From contig NZ_FORU01000013.1 in assembly GCF_900114085.1 (NCBI RefSeq), forward strand, positions 43,924 through 107,923: a stretch of 64,000 bases of DNA. The letters are read 5' to 3'. A program made the position numbers and the translations under genes. The notes below the pieces were generated by a model that saw nothing but the letters and a program-made list of their open reading frames with translations, did not search any database and had not been told where the DNA came from. This DNA is from Myroides guanonis. Lineage in GTDB: Bacteria > Bacteroidota > Bacteroidia > Flavobacteriales > Flavobacteriaceae. Below, piece by piece: positions 18,824 through 27,348 of this stretch (position 1 is its first letter; each line of letters starts with the position of its first letter).

Positions 18824-20166
18824 TTTTCAGTTTTTCTCTTTTCCTTATCAATCCATTCTTGCATCTTTCTATCTTCCCAATTCTTTCCCAAGAACAAGTT
18901 GTAGTCATATACTTTCATTCCTTGTGATACAATTCCAATTCCCCAAGCAAATAATGGAATTAAGAACCACAAAAAAGAAGGTTCTGTCAATAGATTAATT
19001 GCCATTAAAAACAGATTAACAGCTAAATAGGTTGTAAGGTGCCCATAAAACTTCTTGAGTTCTTCAACTTTCTTTTTTGCTTTTATTAATACTAGCTCCT
19101 CATTGTTGTCTACTAATTCCATATCATATGTTTTTTTAATTAATATTGGTATTTTAACGATAAAATTTTCTTCTGTTTGATTTAAAATCACTTTCCTATC
19201 TGTTAATATTGCGTATCTGTTTGCAATATTTTCCAATCCAATTCCAACTCTTCTCTCGTGGTTTACTTTTTTATTGAGATTATTCTCAATCATCAGGTAA
19301 TTATCTTTTTCTTTTATTGAAATATGTATAGGACTTAAGCTTGACACCTTATTATGTTTGATAACATTTTCGAGCAACAATTGTAATGCTAATGGTACTA
19401 CTTTACCTTCTTTCAGTAACAAACTATCAGGAAAACTATATGTCAGGCCATCTTCATAGCGCATCTGTAATAATTCCATATAACTTTTAGCAAAACTAAG
19501 TTCTTCTTCTAACATTACTAATTCCTTGTTTTTCTGATCTAAAATATATCTATATATTTTTGATAGAGAATTGGTAAACTCTTGTGCTTTTTCAGGACTC
19601 TCGTCTATTAGAGCATTTAAAACATTAAGGCTATTAAACAAAAAATGTGGATCCAGCTGATGTTTCAAACTTTCAAATTGCGCGGATACATTTCCAGTCA
19701 ATACTTTTTGTTGGGCTAAAAGCTTCTGTTGTTTACTACTTGAAAAGTAAATAGCATAAGATATATATACCAAAACCCCAAGAAAAAAACTTGTTTTCAA
19801 GATTACTTTGAAACTATCTAAAGAGAATATAGATGTCATTGATAACTGAGAGATAAACAATACATCAAACATTGCAAACAAAAAAGAAATGAATATTGTT
19901 AGAATCAAGTTGATAAGTGCAATCAAAAAAGGGATTGTATAATAATATTCTCTTTTACTTATAATATCGTCTAAATATATCGCTTTCCATTTTCGAATGA
20001 TATTAACATTAATAAACAAAATTAATGAAGCAACCACCAAAAAATAAATTAAAAACTTACCTGTAGTAAAGATGTTACCGTTTAAGTCTTTTATTACAAA
20101 AAACAAGAAAAGAATAAAACCAACTAACATTAAACGCTTAAATATGCTTATAAAGTAATCACTCAT
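18814..20166 (-). CDS. LytS-type sensor histidine kinase with C-terminal 2TM domain
   Basis: 450 residues. Four hydrophobic segments (about 11-25, 38-55, 78-105, 124-142) form the sensor part. The His-kinase dimer region has LDPHFLFNSLN with phospho-acceptor His174; the ATPase part has LLLENVIKHN (Asn267) and GIGLENI. A 2TM domain is fused at about 358-445, an unusual position after the ATPase. The ATG lies inside the end of a 59-codon gene (ATGAGTGA overlap), so translation is probably coupled. With the LytTR regulator it forms a two-component system; the signal is unknown. Confidence 0.92.
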   Translation of the reverse strand: MSDYFISIFKRLMLVGFILFLFFVIKDLNGNIFTTGKFLIYFLVVASLILFINVNIIRKWKAIYLDDIISKREYYYTIPFLIALINLILTIFISFLFAMFDVLFISQLSMTSIFSLDSFKVILKTSFFLGVLVYISYAIYFSSSKQQKLLAQQKVLTGNVSAQFESLKHQLDPHFLFNSLNVLNALIDESPEKAQEFTNSLSKIYRYILDQKNKELVMLEEELSFAKSYMELLQMRYEDGLTYSFPDSLLLKEGKVVPLALQLLLENVIKHNKVSSLSPIHISIKEKDNYLMIENNLNKKVNHERRVGIGLENIANRYAILTDRKVILNQTEENFIVKIPILIKKTYDMELVDNNEELVLIKAKKKVEELKKFYGHLTTYLAVNLFLMAINLLTEPSFLWFLIPLFAWGIGIVSQGMKVYDYNLFLGKNWEDRKMQEWIDKEKRKTEKWS

Positions 20167-20338
20167 TCCAATTATCTTTTTTTTGTTTACAATTATCTTC
20201 TCCAGAAAAAAAATCTCTCCTTTTCTCTACTACTTGTTTTGTTGTGATATCTAATTTACATCTTATAACTTGTAAATCATCTAGCTTTTCAAAAATTTGA
20301 TTTGTCAAAAATACACTTAGAATTAGAAATAGTTTCAT
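20159..20338 (-). CDS. 59-aa small protein at the head of the LytS operon
   Basis: ATG at 20338-20336, stop TGA at 20161-20159, overlapping the kinase ATG by eight bases. The product starts MKLFLILSVFLTNQIF, a hydrophobic segment that could be a signal or anchor, then a charged tail with Cys27 and Cys50 (RCKLDITTK, GEDNCKQKK). I recognise no family. The overlap, the signal-like start and the position as first gene support it as real, perhaps a sensor partner or periplasmic peptide. A chance frame remains possible because it is short. Confidence 0.6.
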   Translation of the reverse strand: MKLFLILSVFLTNQIFEKLDDLQVIRCKLDITTKQVVEKRRDFFSGEDNCKQKKDNWNE

Positions 20339-20540
20339 GATGATTTTTTTTATTTATAATTCAAAAGTCTGAAACTCAAATGGACAAACAAAAAGAATAC
20401 TACCGAACCGTCTATTAAGTATACTGAATTGCAACAAAGTCATTATTCACGTAATAAATTGAGATTCAGAACAACTAAAATAGAATCTTAAAAATATTAG
20501 AAAATCGAGTATTAATAACCTGTTTAAAGAATATTAAGTT

Positions 20541-20548
20541 TAAATTTG
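20541..20548 (+). promoter_or_regulatory. Putative -7 element of the acidic pRiA4b-like gene
   Basis: TAAATTTG, 23 bases before the ATG at 20572. No -33 box at standard spacing. Confidence 0.45.
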
Positions 20549-20571
20549 TCCTTCACAAAACAGAGTTAACC

Positions 20572-21120
20572 ATGGTTTATAAATTCAGAGTAATCCTTGA
20601 TACAGAAGAAGATATCTTTAGAGATATTGCCATTTCAAAAGATGATACTTTAGAAGATTTGCATAACGCAATTGTCAATTCATTTGGTTTTGACGGAATG
20701 GAAGCAGCTTCTTTTTACGCTTGTGATGACGAGTGGACACAATTAGAAGAAGAAATTTCCTTATTTGATACAAGTGACGAACCAGGAGAACACAAAACCA
20801 TGAGTTCTTGTACCTTGGGAGATATTTTAGATGAAGAAAACACTAAAATCATCTACGTATATGACTTTTTAAATATGTGGACATTTTTCGTCGAATTAGC
20901 AGCCGTGGAGGAAGATGAGCCAGGAGCTACTTATCCTGAGGTGATTTTTGCACATGGAATTCTGCCAAGTGAAATCCCAACCAAAAGCTTCGGAACAGAT
21001 CCCGTATCAAATGAGGACATTTACGATGAATTCAACGATGATTATGATGATGAAGATTTTGATCTTTATGGAGATGGAGAAGATTTTGAAGATATTGGAT
21101 ACGAAGACAACTGGAATTAG
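20572..21120 (+). CDS. Acidic protein of the pRiA4b ORF-3 / IS1096-passenger-like family
   Basis: 182 residues. Residues 1-125 have the family pattern: MVYKFRVILD, then LEDLHNAIVNSFGFD and an ending strand IIYVYDFLNMW. The last third is extremely acidic (clusters DDYDDEDFDLYGDGEDFED at about 155-175). The family name comes from plasmid and transposon passengers, but chromosomal copies are common in Flavobacteria and nothing nearby looks mobile. Function unknown. It reads toward the nucleoid-associated protein gene, with only about 70 bases between. Confidence 0.75.
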   Translation: MVYKFRVILDTEEDIFRDIAISKDDTLEDLHNAIVNSFGFDGMEAASFYACDDEWTQLEEEISLFDTSDEPGEHKTMSSCTLGDILDEENTKIIYVYDFLNMWTFFVELAAVEEDEPGATYPEVIFAHGILPSEIPTKSFGTDPVSNEDIYDEFNDDYDDEDFDLYGDGEDFEDIGYEDNWN

Positions 21121-21156
21121 TTCTATATTTTTCCCTTTTACATTTATTAATACCAT

Positions 21157-21176
21157 GTAGGCAAAATTATGCCTAC
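21157..21176 (+). repeat. Hairpin just upstream of the nucleoid-associated protein start
   Basis: GTAGGCA (21157-21163) and TGCCTAC (21170-21176) with a six-base loop, 16 bases before the ATG at 21193. No T-run follows. It contains an in-frame ATG at 21169, which argues for the 21193 start. Possible mRNA structure or weak attenuator. Confidence 0.5.
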
Positions 21177-21192
21177 CTTATATTTTATTGCT

Positions 21193-22257
21193 ATGATTAA
21201 TCTATTCAATACTCATATTGAAACGCTTTCTCTTCACAGAGTAGGTAACAAAAGTAGGAATGAGGCTTATTTCTTATCTGATATACCTTATAACTTAAAT
21301 GATGAAATTGCTCCATTGTTAAAAGAGTATTTTTTTAAACCTTTTAGAGAAAAAGAAGAGAACTATTTTCAATTCGCTCATGATGTTGATTTAGAATTCA
21401 ATGAAATGTATAATTTTGCATCAGAGATATTCAATACACCAACTGTGGAAAATGTACATGAAGTATCTAAAAAAATCACCAAACACTTATTCGAACAATC
21501 AAACCACCCACATATTAAAAATGGAGAGGTTTACGTTTCATATTTAACAAATGTTTCTATCGATAACAACATTGTTGATGCAATTGGAATTTTTAAAAGT
21601 GAAATAAAAACAGATTTTTTACAATTCGAAGAAAATGGTTCTAATTTGGAAATGGTACTACAACAAGGTATTAATCTACACAAATTAGATAAAGGCTGTT
21701 TAATCTTTAACTACAAGAAAGAAGAAGGCTTCAAAATATTGACCATTGACAGTAATAGATATGATGCACGTTATTGGTTAGAACATTTTCTTTCTGTAGA
21801 CGCTTTTCAAGATGAAAACTTCATGACAAAAAAATATTTGAAATTTTGTCAAGACTTTGCTAAAGATGTTGTTTTACCTGCAGAAGATAAAAAAGAAGAA
21901 GTTATGTTCATGAATCGTTCTGTAAACTACTTTGCAAAAAATGACGAATTTGAAGAAACTAATTTTTTAAATGAAGTTATAGACAATCCTGATTTGATTT
22001 CCGAATTTAAAAATTACAAGGTTGACCGTGGGGAAAAATACAGCATTGAAGACACAACAAATTTCCCAATTGCTAATAATGCTGTAACTGATGTTAGAAA
22101 AAAACTAAAGAATGTAATTAATTTAGACACAAATGTTCAAATTAAACTCGACTTCATAAATCCAGAAAGTGCAGAGAAATTTGTAGAAAAAGGCTGGGAT
22201 GAAGAAAAACAGATGTATTACTACTTAATATATTTCAATAAAGAGCAAAAGCAATAG
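21193..22257 (+). CDS. Nucleoid-associated protein, NdpA/YejK (NA37) type
   Basis: About 354 residues from the ATG at 21193 (MINLFNTHIE); an ATG at 21169 in frame lies in a hairpin and is less likely. The NA37 family pattern is visible: an N-terminal strand with LSLHRVGNKSRNE, ISKKITKHLFEQS in the middle, NEVIDNPDLISEFKNYK and a C-terminal KLDFINPESAEKFVEKGWD. Such proteins coat the nucleoid in Gammaproteobacteria; in Bacteroidota the role is not well studied. It is followed by a strong bidirectional terminator. Confidence 0.82.
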   Translation: MINLFNTHIETLSLHRVGNKSRNEAYFLSDIPYNLNDEIAPLLKEYFFKPFREKEENYFQFAHDVDLEFNEMYNFASEIFNTPTVENVHEVSKKITKHLFEQSNHPHIKNGEVYVSYLTNVSIDNNIVDAIGIFKSEIKTDFLQFEENGSNLEMVLQQGINLHKLDKGCLIFNYKKEEGFKILTIDSNRYDARYWLEHFLSVDAFQDENFMTKKYLKFCQDFAKDVVLPAEDKKEEVMFMNRSVNYFAKNDEFEETNFLNEVIDNPDLISEFKNYKVDRGEKYSIEDTTNFPIANNAVTDVRKKLKNVINLDTNVQIKLDFINPESAEKFVEKGWDEEKQMYYYLIYFNKEQKQ

Positions 22258-22362
22258 AAGGTATTTTATTCCGTTAATTAAGAACCACTTATATAAGTTA
22301 CTCTTAATTAACTCTGAAATTCTATTACAAATTAATTTTCTTCTAGATATTATTAAACAAAC

Positions 22363-22399
22363 AAAAAAGCCGATTCATATAATATGAATCGGCTTTTTT
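22363..22399. terminator. Bidirectional terminator
   Basis: A 25-base palindrome at 22369-22393 (arms GCCGATTCATAT and ATATGAATCGGC) flanked by A6 and T6. It separates two converging genes. Confidence 0.92.
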
Positions 22400-22430
22400 G
22401 TATAATTTATAATCTAGGATACATTATGCC

Positions 22431-23210
22431 TTAATAAGTATCCTTAATAAAAGAAAGCTTTAGCTTTTCTTTTTGGAATAGATACAGAAATTCTTCATTG
22501 ACTTCAAATCTATCACACTCCTGTAGAACCAAAAGCAACTCCTTTTCGTTAAGAAACTCCTCGTTCTTAGGTTCAGGTGCCATAATCACTTCAAAGTCTA
22601 TAAAATCACCCTCACATCTGATATTCCCATAGATCATGTAATTCCCCCCACTCCCAGAAAAACTTCTAGTATGAGTATCTATACAAATCATTGGTATTTG
22701 ATTTATATTTAACTGTTCAATTCTTTTATCTTCAAATGTCTGAAATATCCAATTTCCAGACAACTCGTGATTATACTGATAATAACCAAAACCAGCAAAA
22801 TCTACAACAATATCCTTTAGTTCCTGCTTTCTCACAAGTCGAACAGCAACAGAATGATCAAATCTGCCATCTAAAAATTCTCTTGAGGTTTCATCTTCAT
22901 AGATTACAATCTCAATTTCTTCATTTTTAGTTTCTGAAACAAACACACGTCCCTCACCTTCTGTTCTTGCTTCAACAAAAGGAAACACAATTCTCTGATT
23001 CGGTTTTATACTAGTATAAACAATCCCATTCTTACTTATCGAAATGGATTGCAGGGATTCCTGCGCTATGGCTTTAAAAAACGTTCCTTCTAAATCTGGT
23101 TTATTTAAAAGATCATGCTTTTTACTTATTTTCTCATCTTGCGACTTTAATTCGTTTGCGTTATCCATACCCGAACTTGGGAACAATGACACGGTTAATG
23201 CAACAATCAT
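22431..23210 (-). CDS. Secreted COG3650-like plus META (HslJ) domain protein
   Basis: 259 residues with a short hydrophobic N-terminus ending near residue 14, probably a signal peptide. Residues about 40-140 resemble the COG3650 domain (GTFFKAIAQES, ISISKNGIVY), but the usual Cys/DSMSG and GCG positions read EDETSREFLDG and GFG. Residues about 148-255 match a META/HslJ domain (LSGNWIF, IPMICIDTHTRSFSGSGGN, VMAPEPKNEEFLNEKELLLVL, FEVNEEFLYLF). HslJ-type domains are linked to envelope stress and heat shock. Assignment is by pattern only. Confidence 0.6.
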   Translation of the reverse strand: MIVALTVSLFPSSGMDNANELKSQDEKISKKHDLLNKPDLEGTFFKAIAQESLQSISISKNGIVYTSIKPNQRIVFPFVEARTEGEGRVFVSETKNEEIEIVIYEDETSREFLDGRFDHSVAVRLVRKQELKDIVVDFAGFGYYQYNHELSGNWIFQTFEDKRIEQLNINQIPMICIDTHTRSFSGSGGNYMIYGNIRCEGDFIDFEVIMAPEPKNEEFLNEKELLLVLQECDRFEVNEEFLYLFQKEKLKLSFIKDTY

Positions 23211-23586
23211 ATAATAACTTTTTTACAAAGATAAAGTCAAACAACATACCAACTAAACCCCTTTAAGTGCTTTTAGTAATTATTTAACCTTTACAGATTA
23301 ATAATATTTTTTAAAAATTCCTTTCACTCAATTCTTCACCTACTTTAATTCAAAATCCAATTGTATTTAGTATTTGAAGTATAATTATACCGATTACAAC
23401 TCAAGGTGTTATCATAACATTAACAAGCCATGTATCTTATGTTTAAAAAAAGACATATAACAGAAGTCTAACAAAACAGTTAAACACTAATATTCAATAG
23501 ATTAAACAGTAAATACTTTCTTAAATAGAAAGGGAATTTGATATTCTTATAAAATAGAAAAGGACTAATTAACACGAAAGGTCAAC
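23211..23586. other. Intergenic region between META-protein gene and ybaK-like gene
   Basis: About 375 bases, AT-rich. It contains the minus-strand element TATCTTTG at 23233-23226 for the META gene. I see no coding frame or RNA fold of note in the rest. Confidence 0.5.
23226..23233 (-). promoter_or_regulatory. Putative -7 element of the META-protein gene
   Basis: Minus-strand TATCTTTG, 16 bases before the ATG at 23210, implying a short leader. Confidence 0.5.
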
Positions 23587-24075
23587 TCATAAAGTCAAAG
23601 AGTTGACTTTGGCTCTTGTAACATCTAGAAAATCTTCAACTTGAATCTGAATTACAATTCCTATTTTACCTCCGCTTATAATAATAGTCGATATATTCTC
23701 TATGCTTGAGTCTACATATATTTTAAAGTTCTTTTTTAAGGCAATAGGAGAACAACCACCTCTATGATATCCTGTTAAGGCGAACAACTCTTTTACAGGT
23801 AATAATTGTAAACTTTTCTCTTTAACAAGTTTAGATGCTTTTTTTAAATCCAATTCTTCCAAAACAGGTACTAAAAAAACGAACACCCCATTTTTCTTAT
23901 CAATAGTTACTAGCGTTTTAAAAAACGTTAAAGGATTTCCATCTATTTTTTCACATACAGATATTCCGTCTATTTTACCATCATCGATATCATAAGAGAA
24001 TATTTTATAAGGAATTCTTAAAGTGTCTAAATAACGTAATGCATTTGTCTTAGATTGTTTCACAGCTTTATTCAC
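23587..24075 (-). CDS. ybaK: YbaK/EbsC-type aminoacyl-tRNA deacylase
   Basis: 162 residues of the YbaK fold. It has FKTLVT with the conserved lysine, the strand VFVFLVPVLEELDLKKA, and GYHRGGCSPI at about 112-121. The family hydrolyses mischarged Cys-tRNA(Pro), or sequesters ProX-type errors. Whether this copy is YbaK or a related deacylase is not settled by eye. TATGTTTG on the minus strand at 24103-24096 is a likely promoter element. Confidence 0.85.
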   Translation of the reverse strand: MNKAVKQSKTNALRYLDTLRIPYKIFSYDIDDGKIDGISVCEKIDGNPLTFFKTLVTIDKKNGVFVFLVPVLEELDLKKASKLVKEKSLQLLPVKELFALTGYHRGGCSPIALKKNFKIYVDSSIENISTIIISGGKIGIVIQIQVEDFLDVTRAKVNSLTL

Positions 24076-24095
24076 TTAATGATGCTAACAAAATA

Positions 24096-24103
24096 CAAAC
24101 ATA
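24096..24103 (-). promoter_or_regulatory. Putative -7 element of the ybaK-like gene
   Basis: Minus-strand TATGTTTG, 21 bases before the ATG at 24075. Confidence 0.5.
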
Positions 24104-24176
24104 CTTTTAATTAAAGAAATTGTCTACTTTATGATTCAAATACTATATTAGTACAACTCTTAATTAGCTTATTCTA

Positions 24177-24461
24177 TTAAATCAATTTTGCCTTATATCC
24201 GGTTCTCCCCATATTATTGACGAAGTCATTTTGGCAATTGCACAAACAATAAACCTTGATTATAGGTTGGCTATAATCAACATATAAAGGAACAAAAGAA
24301 TCAGGGAGAGGTTTAATTAGATCTTCAATAGGAATACGATCAAAGTCTTTATTAATCTCAATGAAGACTAACACCATAAATTCTCCTTTTTTCATTTCAA
24401 TAGGCAAAATCATACATAACAAATTTAAATCAACAAATCTAATATATAAATTATTTTTCAT
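24177..24461 (-). CDS. Hypothetical protein
   Basis: From the ATG at 24461 the product is 94 residues, starting MKNNLYIRFVDLNL; an upstream ATG at 24557 (126 residues) and a downstream one at 24395 (72 residues) are also possible. It has an acidic/hydrophobic mix, a CLCNC cluster near the end and no family I know. Codon use does not mark it clearly as coding. It lies opposite the promoter region of the dioxygenase gene, so it may be a small orphan or a chance frame. Confidence 0.4.
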   Translation of the reverse strand: MKNNLYIRFVDLNLLCMILPIEMKKGEFMVLVFIEINKDFDRIPIEDLIKPLPDSFVPLYVDYSQPIIKVYCLCNCQNDFVNNMGRTGYKAKLI

Positions 24462-24565
24462 TTGACCACATTTAATTCGAAAAATTAACACATACACTCT
24501 CCATTTCCTACTATAGCTCTTTTTCTGCGCACTAAATATAGTTTCATACTTATGCAAAAAAATTG

Positions 24566-24573
24566 TAATTTTG
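24566..24573 (+). promoter_or_regulatory. Putative -7 element of the dioxygenase-SUI1-phosphorylase unit
   Basis: TAATTTTG, 41 bases before the ATG at 24615. Confidence 0.5.
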
Positions 24574-24614
24574 ATACTTTAAAACCCAAGTATGCATCCT
24601 TAATAATTTAAAAA

Positions 24615-25565
24615 ATGCAAAACATTCCTAGTGTTGACTTGCGTGATTTCCTATCGGACGACCCGATACGTAAACAGAAATTTGTAAATGAAATCGGAAA
24701 AGCTTACGAAGAGATTGGCTTCGTAGCATTAAAAGGTCACTTCTTAAATGACGAATTAGTTAAAAACTTGTATCAAGAAGTACGTAATTTCTTTGAATTA
24801 CCTTTAACCATCAAAGAAAAATATGAAATTCCAGGTATCGGTGGACAGCGAGGCTATGTATCTTTTGGAAAAGAACATGCGAAAGGCAGAAAAGAAGGTG
24901 ACTTAAAGGAATTTTGGCATTTTGGTCAATACGTTGAAAACAATCCAAAATTAGAAAACGAGTATCCAAAAAATGTAGAAGTTTTAGAACTACCTAACTT
25001 TAATAGAACAGGAAAAGAGGCTTATCAAATGCTTGAGAAAACAGGGGTTTATGTTTTAAGAGCTTTAGCCTTATATTTAGGTTTAGATGAATTCTATTTT
25101 GATTCTTTTGTGAAAAATGGCAATAGCATATTAAGACCTATTCACTATCCTCCAATAAAAGAAGAACCGAAAAATGCATTAAGAGCTGCTGCTCATGGAG
25201 ACATAAACCTTATTACATTATTGATGGGAGCTCAAGGAAAAGGGTTACAAGTTCAAAATCACAATGGGGAATGGATTGATGCAATTGCTGAAGAAGATGA
25301 ACTGGTCATAAATGTTGGAGACATGCTATCTAGACATTCTAATAATCGCCTTAAATCGACTATCCATCAAGTGATAAACCCTCCTAAAGAACTATGGGGA
25401 ACTTCTAGATACTCAATACCTTTTTTCATGCATCCAATAAGTGAAATGCCACTAAATTGTCTAGAAAATTGTATTGATCAGAATCATCCAAAACAATTTA
25501 GCGATATTTCGGCAGGAGAATATCTTCATGAACGATTGGTTGAATTAGGTTTGATAAAAAAATAA
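24615..25565 (+). CDS. 2-oxoglutarate/Fe(II)-dependent dioxygenase, isopenicillin N synthase-like
   Basis: 316 residues. The N-terminal DIOX_N part (about 5-110) and the core with the Fe ligands HGD (His194, Asp196) and His251 are complete, and the 2-oxoglutarate-binding RYS motif (Arg265, Ser267) follows. The family oxidises small molecules; the substrate is not predictable. In several Flavobacteria such a gene is followed by the translation initiation-like SUI1 gene, as here after seven bases, and then by a nucleoside phosphorylase. Confidence 0.88.
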   Translation: MQNIPSVDLRDFLSDDPIRKQKFVNEIGKAYEEIGFVALKGHFLNDELVKNLYQEVRNFFELPLTIKEKYEIPGIGGQRGYVSFGKEHAKGRKEGDLKEFWHFGQYVENNPKLENEYPKNVEVLELPNFNRTGKEAYQMLEKTGVYVLRALALYLGLDEFYFDSFVKNGNSILRPIHYPPIKEEPKNALRAAAHGDINLITLLMGAQGKGLQVQNHNGEWIDAIAEEDELVINVGDMLSRHSNNRLKSTIHQVINPPKELWGTSRYSIPFFMHPISEMPLNCLENCIDQNHPKQFSDISAGEYLHERLVELGLIKK

Positions 25566-25572
25566 TAACGCA

Positions 25573-25923
25573 ATGGCAAAGAAAAGCAATAGCTTACAAG
25601 ATTTAGGTGGATTTGTATTTTCTACAAACGATAGTTTTTCATTCGATGCGGAAGAATCATCTATTGAAACACTCCCTCCAAATCAACAGAAATTAGAAGC
25701 TCATCTCGACAAAAAAAATAGAGCAGGAAAAGTAGCAACAATAATAAAAGGCTTTGAAGGTTCAGACGAAGATCTTAAAAACCTAGCTAAACAGCTTAAA
25801 AACTTTTGCGGTGTCGGAGGAAGTGTCAAAGATGGAGAAATACTAATACAAGGTAATTTTCGAGACAAAATCATGACACTTCTAGTCAAGGAGGGTTATA
25901 AAATAAAAAGAGTGGGGGGTTAA
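25573..25923 (+). CDS. SUI1/YciH-type translation initiation factor-like protein
   Basis: 116 residues. The first 45 residues are a low-complexity acidic lead; about 50-116 are the eIF1/SUI1 domain with LAKQLKNFCGVGGSVKDG and ILIQGNFRDKIMTLL. Bacterial SUI1 homologs are thought to influence start codon fidelity. It lies seven bases after the dioxygenase stop and 18 before the phosphorylase, so it is probably part of one transcript. Confidence 0.9.
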   Translation: MAKKSNSLQDLGGFVFSTNDSFSFDAEESSIETLPPNQQKLEAHLDKKNRAGKVATIIKGFEGSDEDLKNLAKQLKNFCGVGGSVKDGEILIQGNFRDKIMTLLVKEGYKIKRVGG

Positions 25924-25941
25924 TATTACAATAAACTATTT

Positions 25942-26811
25942 ATGGAAATTAAATCATCAGAACTTATTCTAAATCCAGACGGTAGTGTTTACCATCTTAA
26001 CATCAAACCTGAAGATCTTGCTGAAAATATAATTTTTGTTGGAGACCAAGATCGTGTTGAAAGAATCTCAAAACACTTTGACTCTATTACTTTCCAAACT
26101 CAAAAAAGAGAATTCAAATCTCAAACTGGATATTATAAAGGCAAGCGATTTACTGTGATCTCCACAGGCATAGGACCAGATAATATAGATATTGTAATGA
26201 ATGAGATAGATGCCTTGGCTAATATCGACTTCAATACAAGACACATCAAAAAAGAAATTTCTACTTTAAATATTGTAAGAATAGGTACTTCTGGCTCATT
26301 ACACAAAGATATCCCAGTCAACAGCTTTTTATTATCAGAATATGGAATAGGTATGGACAATATGCTTCACTCCTACCTATCTGAAGCAGTTTGTGACAAG
26401 ATATTAGAAGAGGCATTCATGGAACATACTCAATGGAATCCTATAATGGGAAGACCTTATGCTGTTTCTTGTAGTAAAAATCTAGCTGCTAAATTAAAAT
26501 CAAATAATATCTTTGAGGGAATTACAGCTACAGCTGGCGGTTTTTATGGAGCACAAGGTAGAATTTTACGTCTACCCATACAAAACCATTCTTTAAATAC
26601 ACAATTAGAATCCTTTAACTTCAACAATAAAAGAATTACTAATTTAGAAATGGAAACTGCCGCTATCTACGGCATGAGTAAATTACTGGGTCATAATGCA
26701 GTCTCAATGAATGCAATCATTGCTAATAGAGCAAACGGAACATTCTCGGAAGACCCATATGCCGCTATCGACAAGTTGATTCTATACACTCTTGAAAAGC
26801 TAAGCAAATAA
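25942..26811 (+). CDS. Nucleoside phosphorylase (uridine phosphorylase-like)
   Basis: 289 residues of the PNP/UDP phosphorylase fold. IIFVGDQDRVERI opens the domain, GTSGSL (about 115-120) is the phosphate loop and NLEMETAAIYG (about 234-244) holds the catalytic-region Glu and ribose-binding residues. It splits a nucleoside with phosphate in the salvage pathway. Which base it prefers is uncertain; the sequence suits uridine phosphorylase. Last gene of the three-gene unit, with a terminator at 26833-26867. Confidence 0.85.
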   Translation: MEIKSSELILNPDGSVYHLNIKPEDLAENIIFVGDQDRVERISKHFDSITFQTQKREFKSQTGYYKGKRFTVISTGIGPDNIDIVMNEIDALANIDFNTRHIKKEISTLNIVRIGTSGSLHKDIPVNSFLLSEYGIGMDNMLHSYLSEAVCDKILEEAFMEHTQWNPIMGRPYAVSCSKNLAAKLKSNNIFEGITATAGGFYGAQGRILRLPIQNHSLNTQLESFNFNNKRITNLEMETAAIYGMSKLLGHNAVSMNAIIANRANGTFSEDPYAAIDKLILYTLEKLSK

Positions 26812-26832
26812 AACTCTAAATTTCAAATTTAT

Positions 26833-26867
26833 AGCGACCAATGTAAATACATTGGTCGCTTTTTTTT
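26833..26867 (+). terminator. Terminator of the dioxygenase-SUI1-phosphorylase unit
   Basis: A 13-bp stem, AGCGACCAATGTA (26833-26845) and TACATTGGTCGCT (26848-26860), loop AA, T-run 26861-26867. Confidence 0.92.
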
Positions 26868-27348
26868 GACTATTTAACAACTACACCTAAACAATAAAAT
26901 AATCCATTAGGCATATATTTTAGACAACAATAAACTTCTCCAATTCACTACTTGAAACTGCTGTAAAAACTTATTAACTATTTTACAATTTCCTCAAACG
27001 TCTAGAATTTAAAACTACTTTCTTAACAAAACACAATAACCCAACATATTAAAGAAAACATCTTAAATAAATACCTAAATTATAATAAAACAAAAATAAA
27101 TAAAACTTAATTACTGTTTACGTAAAAATGTTAAATATTTAAAAGATTAATAATACTATTTTTAAGGTAACAATCATACACAAGAGCCGCAATCAATTGA
27201 AAAAAAATCATTATAAATCAAAATACACTGTATAATTGACTTTTTTAAACAAAGCTATTAACAATACTGTTCTAATAATTTCAAACAAAACTTTGATTTA
27301 TATTTAAAAATATGGCTATTTTTAGGAACTTTTAATTTACAAATAAAC
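26868..27348. other. AT-rich intergenic region before the CoA-transferase gene
   Basis: About 480 bases of very A/T-rich sequence. I see no frame of coding quality and no RNA gene. A TATTTTTA stretch near 27318 is one base off the -7 element. Confidence 0.5.

Noticed and set aside
20572..21120. Mobile element signalled by the IS1096-passenger/pRiA4b name
   Set aside because: No transposase, inverted repeats or target duplication nearby; the family is often chromosomal.
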